Shown: piece by piece, positions 61,374 to 64,000 of the stretch | Layout: the number at the start of each line of letters is the position of its first letter | Numbering within the stretch: the first letter of the stretch is position 1 | Origin: Flavobacterium sp. 102 | Lineage (GTDB): Bacteria > Bacteroidota > Bacteroidia > Flavobacteriales > Flavobacteriaceae | Assembly (NCBI RefSeq): GCF_003634615.1 | Contig: NZ_RBKX01000001.1 | Coordinates: 3,038,001-3,102,000 of the forward strand | Direction: 5' to 3' | Length of the DNA: 64,000 nt | The notes under the pieces: model-generated | What the model was told of the DNA's origin: nothing | Databases searched by the model: none | The model's input: the letters and a program-made list of their open reading frames with translations, nothing else | Program-made: the position numbers and the translations under genes

Positions 61374-63062
61374 ATGCTATCATTTCAACACAAAACCACC
61401 AATACTATAGTTCCAATCTTGATGATTGTACTAATGATACAATACAGTAAAGCGCAAAACAATACCATTATTAAGCCATACGAACTCTCACAAAAAGACT
61501 ATAAATATTTAAGCGAAGCGACCAATAGTAAAGACTCACTCCTATCCGGAATTTATGCCCAATCGTGGTTAGCCAAAGCCAAAGCGGAAAAGAACTGGAA
61601 GCAAATGGCACTCGCTTACAGAGCCATCATGTACAAAGCCGACAAAAATGAGCTGATGAAATATGCAGACAGCCTCCTTTTTGCAGCCAAGCATACCACC
61701 GATAAGGGCATCATCGGAACAGCTTACCTTACCAAAGGCATCATGCATTACAAACAAAAAGAACACGCAAAGGCACTAGACAACTATCTTCTTGCCGACC
61801 AATACCTTTCACAAACCTCCGACCACTATGCTATTTATAAAGTCAAATATGGTATAGCCAACACCAAATACTATTTGGGGTTCTATGAGGAAGCCATATC
61901 GCTGTTCAAGGAGTGTATAAGTTACTATGAAGAAGAAAATGATTTGGCTTACTTGACCTCGCTGCACGCCATTGGGCTGTGCTACACCAAAATCAAAAAG
62001 TACGATTTGAGTTCCTACTATAACAAATTGGGATTAGAAAAAAGTAAGGAATACCAAAACCTCGAAATGATACCCTATTTCAATCATTCCGAAGGCATCA
62101 ACCAATACTTCACAAAGAACTACCAAACCGCCATTAGCAGTCTTCAAAAAACAGTACCGGAAATCCATAAAAAGAAAGACTTCGCCAACGAAACCGTAGC
62201 CTGGTTCTACATCGGAAAAAGTTACTGGGACTTAAAAAAGCAAAAGAAGGCTATTCCCTATTTCATCAAAGTAGACAAAGCCTACACAGACCACCAATAC
62301 ACCCGCCCCGACCTAAGAGAAAATTACGAGTTGCTAATTGACTATTACACCAAACAACAAAAACCCGAATTACAATTAAAATACATTAATCGGCTACTAG
62401 AGGTTGACAGCACCCTTAACCACAATTACAAATACCTTTCCAATAAAGTTCACAAAGAATACGACACAAAAAAGCTATTAGTGGCCAAAGAAGCAATAGA
62501 ACAATCACTGATATCTTATAGAAAAATAGGAGGAATAACCATAGCTATTTTAGTTATAGCAATAGCGCTATTGTACAGACACCATCTAAACAAGCAAAAG
62601 CGCATGAAACAAAAATTCGACGAATTCATAAAGGAACAAACCATAAAATTCCAACCACCACCACAATTCCCTCAGGAAAACTGCGATGACCTTAACCCGC
62701 AATTGGTAGAAACCATCCTCAAAAACCTCGAAGAATTCGAAACAAACCACAAATACATCGAAAAAGACATGAGCCTGTCCAAACTGGCAGCACACCTAAA
62801 AACCAACAAAAGATACGCTTACAAAGTGATACTAACCCACCGTGGCAAAAAAACCATCGAATACATAACCGACCTAAAAATAAACTACATCTTAAACCTC
62901 CTAAAAACACAAAACAAATACCGCAACTATACCAACAAAGCCCTCGGCGAAGAAGCAGGCTTCGGCTCAACCCAAATCTTCACCAAAGCCTTCAACAAAA
63001 AAATGGGCATGTCACCCACCTTTTTCATTCGGGAACTAAAAAAATCCCAACAGGAGTTTTGA
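61374..63062 (+). CDS. TPR-membrane-AraC regulator
   Basis: 562 residues. Signal peptide ~10-28, a block of TPR-like repeats ~60-370 (e.g. AKALDNYLLADQYLSQTSDHYAIY, EEAISLFKECISYYEEENDLAYLTSLHAIGLCYTKIKKYD), a single membrane span ~383-402 (IGGITIAILVIAIALLY), then an AraC double HTH at the C-terminus (LSKLAAHLKTNKRYAYKVI; LGEEAGFGSTQIFTKAFNKKMGMSPTFFIREL). It senses outside or periplasmic conditions through TPR and acts on DNA from the inner membrane. No kinase part is present, so it is not a hybrid two-component protein. Confidence 0.9.
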   Translation: MLSFQHKTTNTIVPILMIVLMIQYSKAQNNTIIKPYELSQKDYKYLSEATNSKDSLLSGIYAQSWLAKAKAEKNWKQMALAYRAIMYKADKNELMKYADSLLFAAKHTTDKGIIGTAYLTKGIMHYKQKEHAKALDNYLLADQYLSQTSDHYAIYKVKYGIANTKYYLGFYEEAISLFKECISYYEEENDLAYLTSLHAIGLCYTKIKKYDLSSYYNKLGLEKSKEYQNLEMIPYFNHSEGINQYFTKNYQTAISSLQKTVPEIHKKKDFANETVAWFYIGKSYWDLKKQKKAIPYFIKVDKAYTDHQYTRPDLRENYELLIDYYTKQQKPELQLKYINRLLEVDSTLNHNYKYLSNKVHKEYDTKKLLVAKEAIEQSLISYRKIGGITIAILVIAIALLYRHHLNKQKRMKQKFDEFIKEQTIKFQPPPQFPQENCDDLNPQLVETILKNLEEFETNHKYIEKDMSLSKLAAHLKTNKRYAYKVILTHRGKKTIEYITDLKINYILNLLKTQNKYRNYTNKALGEEAGFGSTQIFTKAFNKKMGMSPTFFIRELKKSQQEF

Positions 63063-63302
63063 TAGCAAACGAGAAAGCATATGAAAAAATTTAACCTAAT
63101 AAAACCATAAACAATTGAATGCACATTGTCACCCTGTCCCGATAGCTATCGGGAGTCGAAGGGCACAACCCACAACTTATATTCAGAACTCCTCACTATT
63201 TCCTTCTTCCGTCTGTCATTCCCGAGAAGGCGGGAACCCATAACTTTTTACCTTTAACCTCTAACTTTAGTGCCTCAGCGCCTTAGACCCTAACTAAACA
63301 AC
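63063..63302. repeat. Intergenic repeats
   Basis: 63127-63164 is TGTCACCCTG-TCCCGATAGCTATCGGGA-GTCGAAGGGC, the same hairpin family as at 8579. 63215-63241 is TGTCATTCCCG with AAGGCGGGAA. No gene is seen. Confidence 0.6.
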
Positions 63303-64000
63303 TCATCCCTTTCTCTGCCCAAACTCAGTCCGCAACGCCGAAAAATCCTGTCTGATACCTTGCAATATATCCTGCACACTCATTACACCTAAATCATCCT
63401 TCTCAAATTCCTGCGTGGCTATGCTACAGGCATAACGCCAAATTTCCAATACATCTGAAAATGAGACTTCATAAGGCTCATAAATAGGATTGTCAGAGTG
63501 TGCCATGACACCATCTTTGCCTTTTATATACAACCTTTTATAGGACATGCCGTTGTTTTTAGTGATTAGAATATAAGTTTTCCCATCAACAATATCACTA
63601 ATGCGTTCTACATACTCACCAACTACAAATGAGCCTTCCTTGTGTGGAGGCATCGAATCACCGGTAACCGGAAAGGCACGATACTTTCCCTTGGTCAAGA
63701 AGGGTAGCGAAATGCGTTGCAGGCTCTCAATAAACTCAGGATCACCATAACCGGCCAAGTAACCGGCTTGAGCTTTGGCACCAACAATCTCAATTCTGTT
63801 TTCACCATCACTGTCAACCGTAATCGGAAGTAAGATTCGGTTTTCTTCCAATTGAATTAAATTCTCATAAGGCACCCGCCGGATATCAAAAGACAACAAT
63901 AAATCAATACTAACATGAAAGTACCTGGAAATCTTTTGCAGACAATCCAATGGCGGGTCAGTAGTTCCTTCATATTTGGCATATCGTTCCCGCGGAATTC
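63303..64000 (-). CDS. XRE-S24/LexA-type repressor, 5' end cut by window
   Basis: The frame continues beyond base 64000, so the N-terminus is missing. The visible N-terminal part (RERYAKYEGTTDPPLDCLQKISRYFHVSIDLLLSFD) is the end of an XRE helix-turn-helix. The C-terminal part is a peptidase S24 fold: FPVTGDSMPP (Ser nucleophile) and SYKRLYI (Lys). Such repressors are inactivated by RecA-stimulated self-cleavage, although many Bacteroidota members act without cleavage. It may control a mobile element or SOS-like response. Confidence 0.85.
   Translation of the reverse strand, partial: IPRERYAKYEGTTDPPLDCLQKISRYFHVSIDLLLSFDIRRVPYENLIQLEENRILLPITVDSDGENRIEIVGAKAQAGYLAGYGDPEFIESLQRISLPFLTKGKYRAFPVTGDSMPPHKEGSFVVGEYVERISDIVDGKTYILITKNNGMSYKRLYIKGKDGVMAHSDNPIYEPYEVSFSDVLEIWRYACSIATQEFEKDDLGVMSVQDILQGIRQDFSALRTEFGQRKG

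Noticed and set aside
1..64000. CRISPR arrays, rRNA genes and complete insertion sequences.
   Set aside because: None was seen; no direct repeat-spacer structure, no transposase motif and no rRNA sequence was recognised.

Overview
The window reads as chromosomal DNA of a member of the Bacteroidota, most likely a Flavobacterium or close relative. The basis is gene content and promoter type: SusC/SusD pairs, S9 peptidases, a DUF6520-type small secreted protein family, MauE-like membrane proteins, FecI/FecR signalling, RteC, and TTG-N20-TANNTTTG promoters. Species cannot be fixed from the sequence alone.

Layout. (1) 1-3.2 kb: the tail of an outer-membrane uptake locus. It holds the S9 peptidase 3' end, a four-cysteine DUF6520-like secreted peptide, a propeller-like anchored protein, a MauE-like membrane protein and an AraC-type regulator. 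(2) 3.2-4.9 kb: a tyrosine recombinase beside tRNA-Ser(TGA), a probable island junction. (3) 5-9.3 kb: MoxR-like ATPase, VWA protein, GIY-YIG protein and many hairpin repeats. (4) 9.3-18.6 kb: a FecI/FecR-controlled SusC-SusD-S9 operon. (5) 18.65-28.4 kb: a second full copy of the peptide/uptake locus, mirror-image to the first, with the MauE and propeller genes fused. (6) 28.9-49.8 kb: an AT-rich defence island. It starts with a large structured element and an XRE regulator, continues with single-gene spacers carrying dyad elements, four nuclease-fold genes, and a DNA-phosphorothioation-like locus. The + half of that locus is cysteine desulfurase, PLD-helicase, small protein, Rad50-like ATPase, two unknown proteins and a small HTH. 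The - half is DUF4007, large P-loop ATPase, DndC-like PAPS reductase, membrane protein and deoxyribosyltransferase-like protein. (7) 50-52.4 kb: an AbiE toxin-antitoxin pair between two near-identical cold-shock genes. (8) 52.6-57.1 kb: membrane protein, lipoprotein, secreted protein and a SLATT-trypsin fusion. (9) 57.1-61 kb: RteC, a ~285 bp tandem array and a lipoprotein. (10) 61-64 kb: a TPR-membrane-AraC regulator and a LexA/S24-type repressor cut by the window edge.

How genes work together. In the two mirrored loci a small secreted cysteine peptide, a thiol-active-looking membrane protein, a propeller protein, a SusCD transporter and an exported peptidase recur as a set. The AraC-type genes and rteC share one promoter module (AATTCYCGAATC-N14-TTG-N20-TAGTTTTR). 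In the defence island the sulfur-transfer pieces (cysteine desulfurase, PAPS-reductase-like protein) imply DNA backbone or base thio-modification. The helicase-nuclease, the Rad50-like protein and a possible sulfur-binding-domain-like protein would be the restricting or sensing side.

All functional names come from motif reading without database searches.
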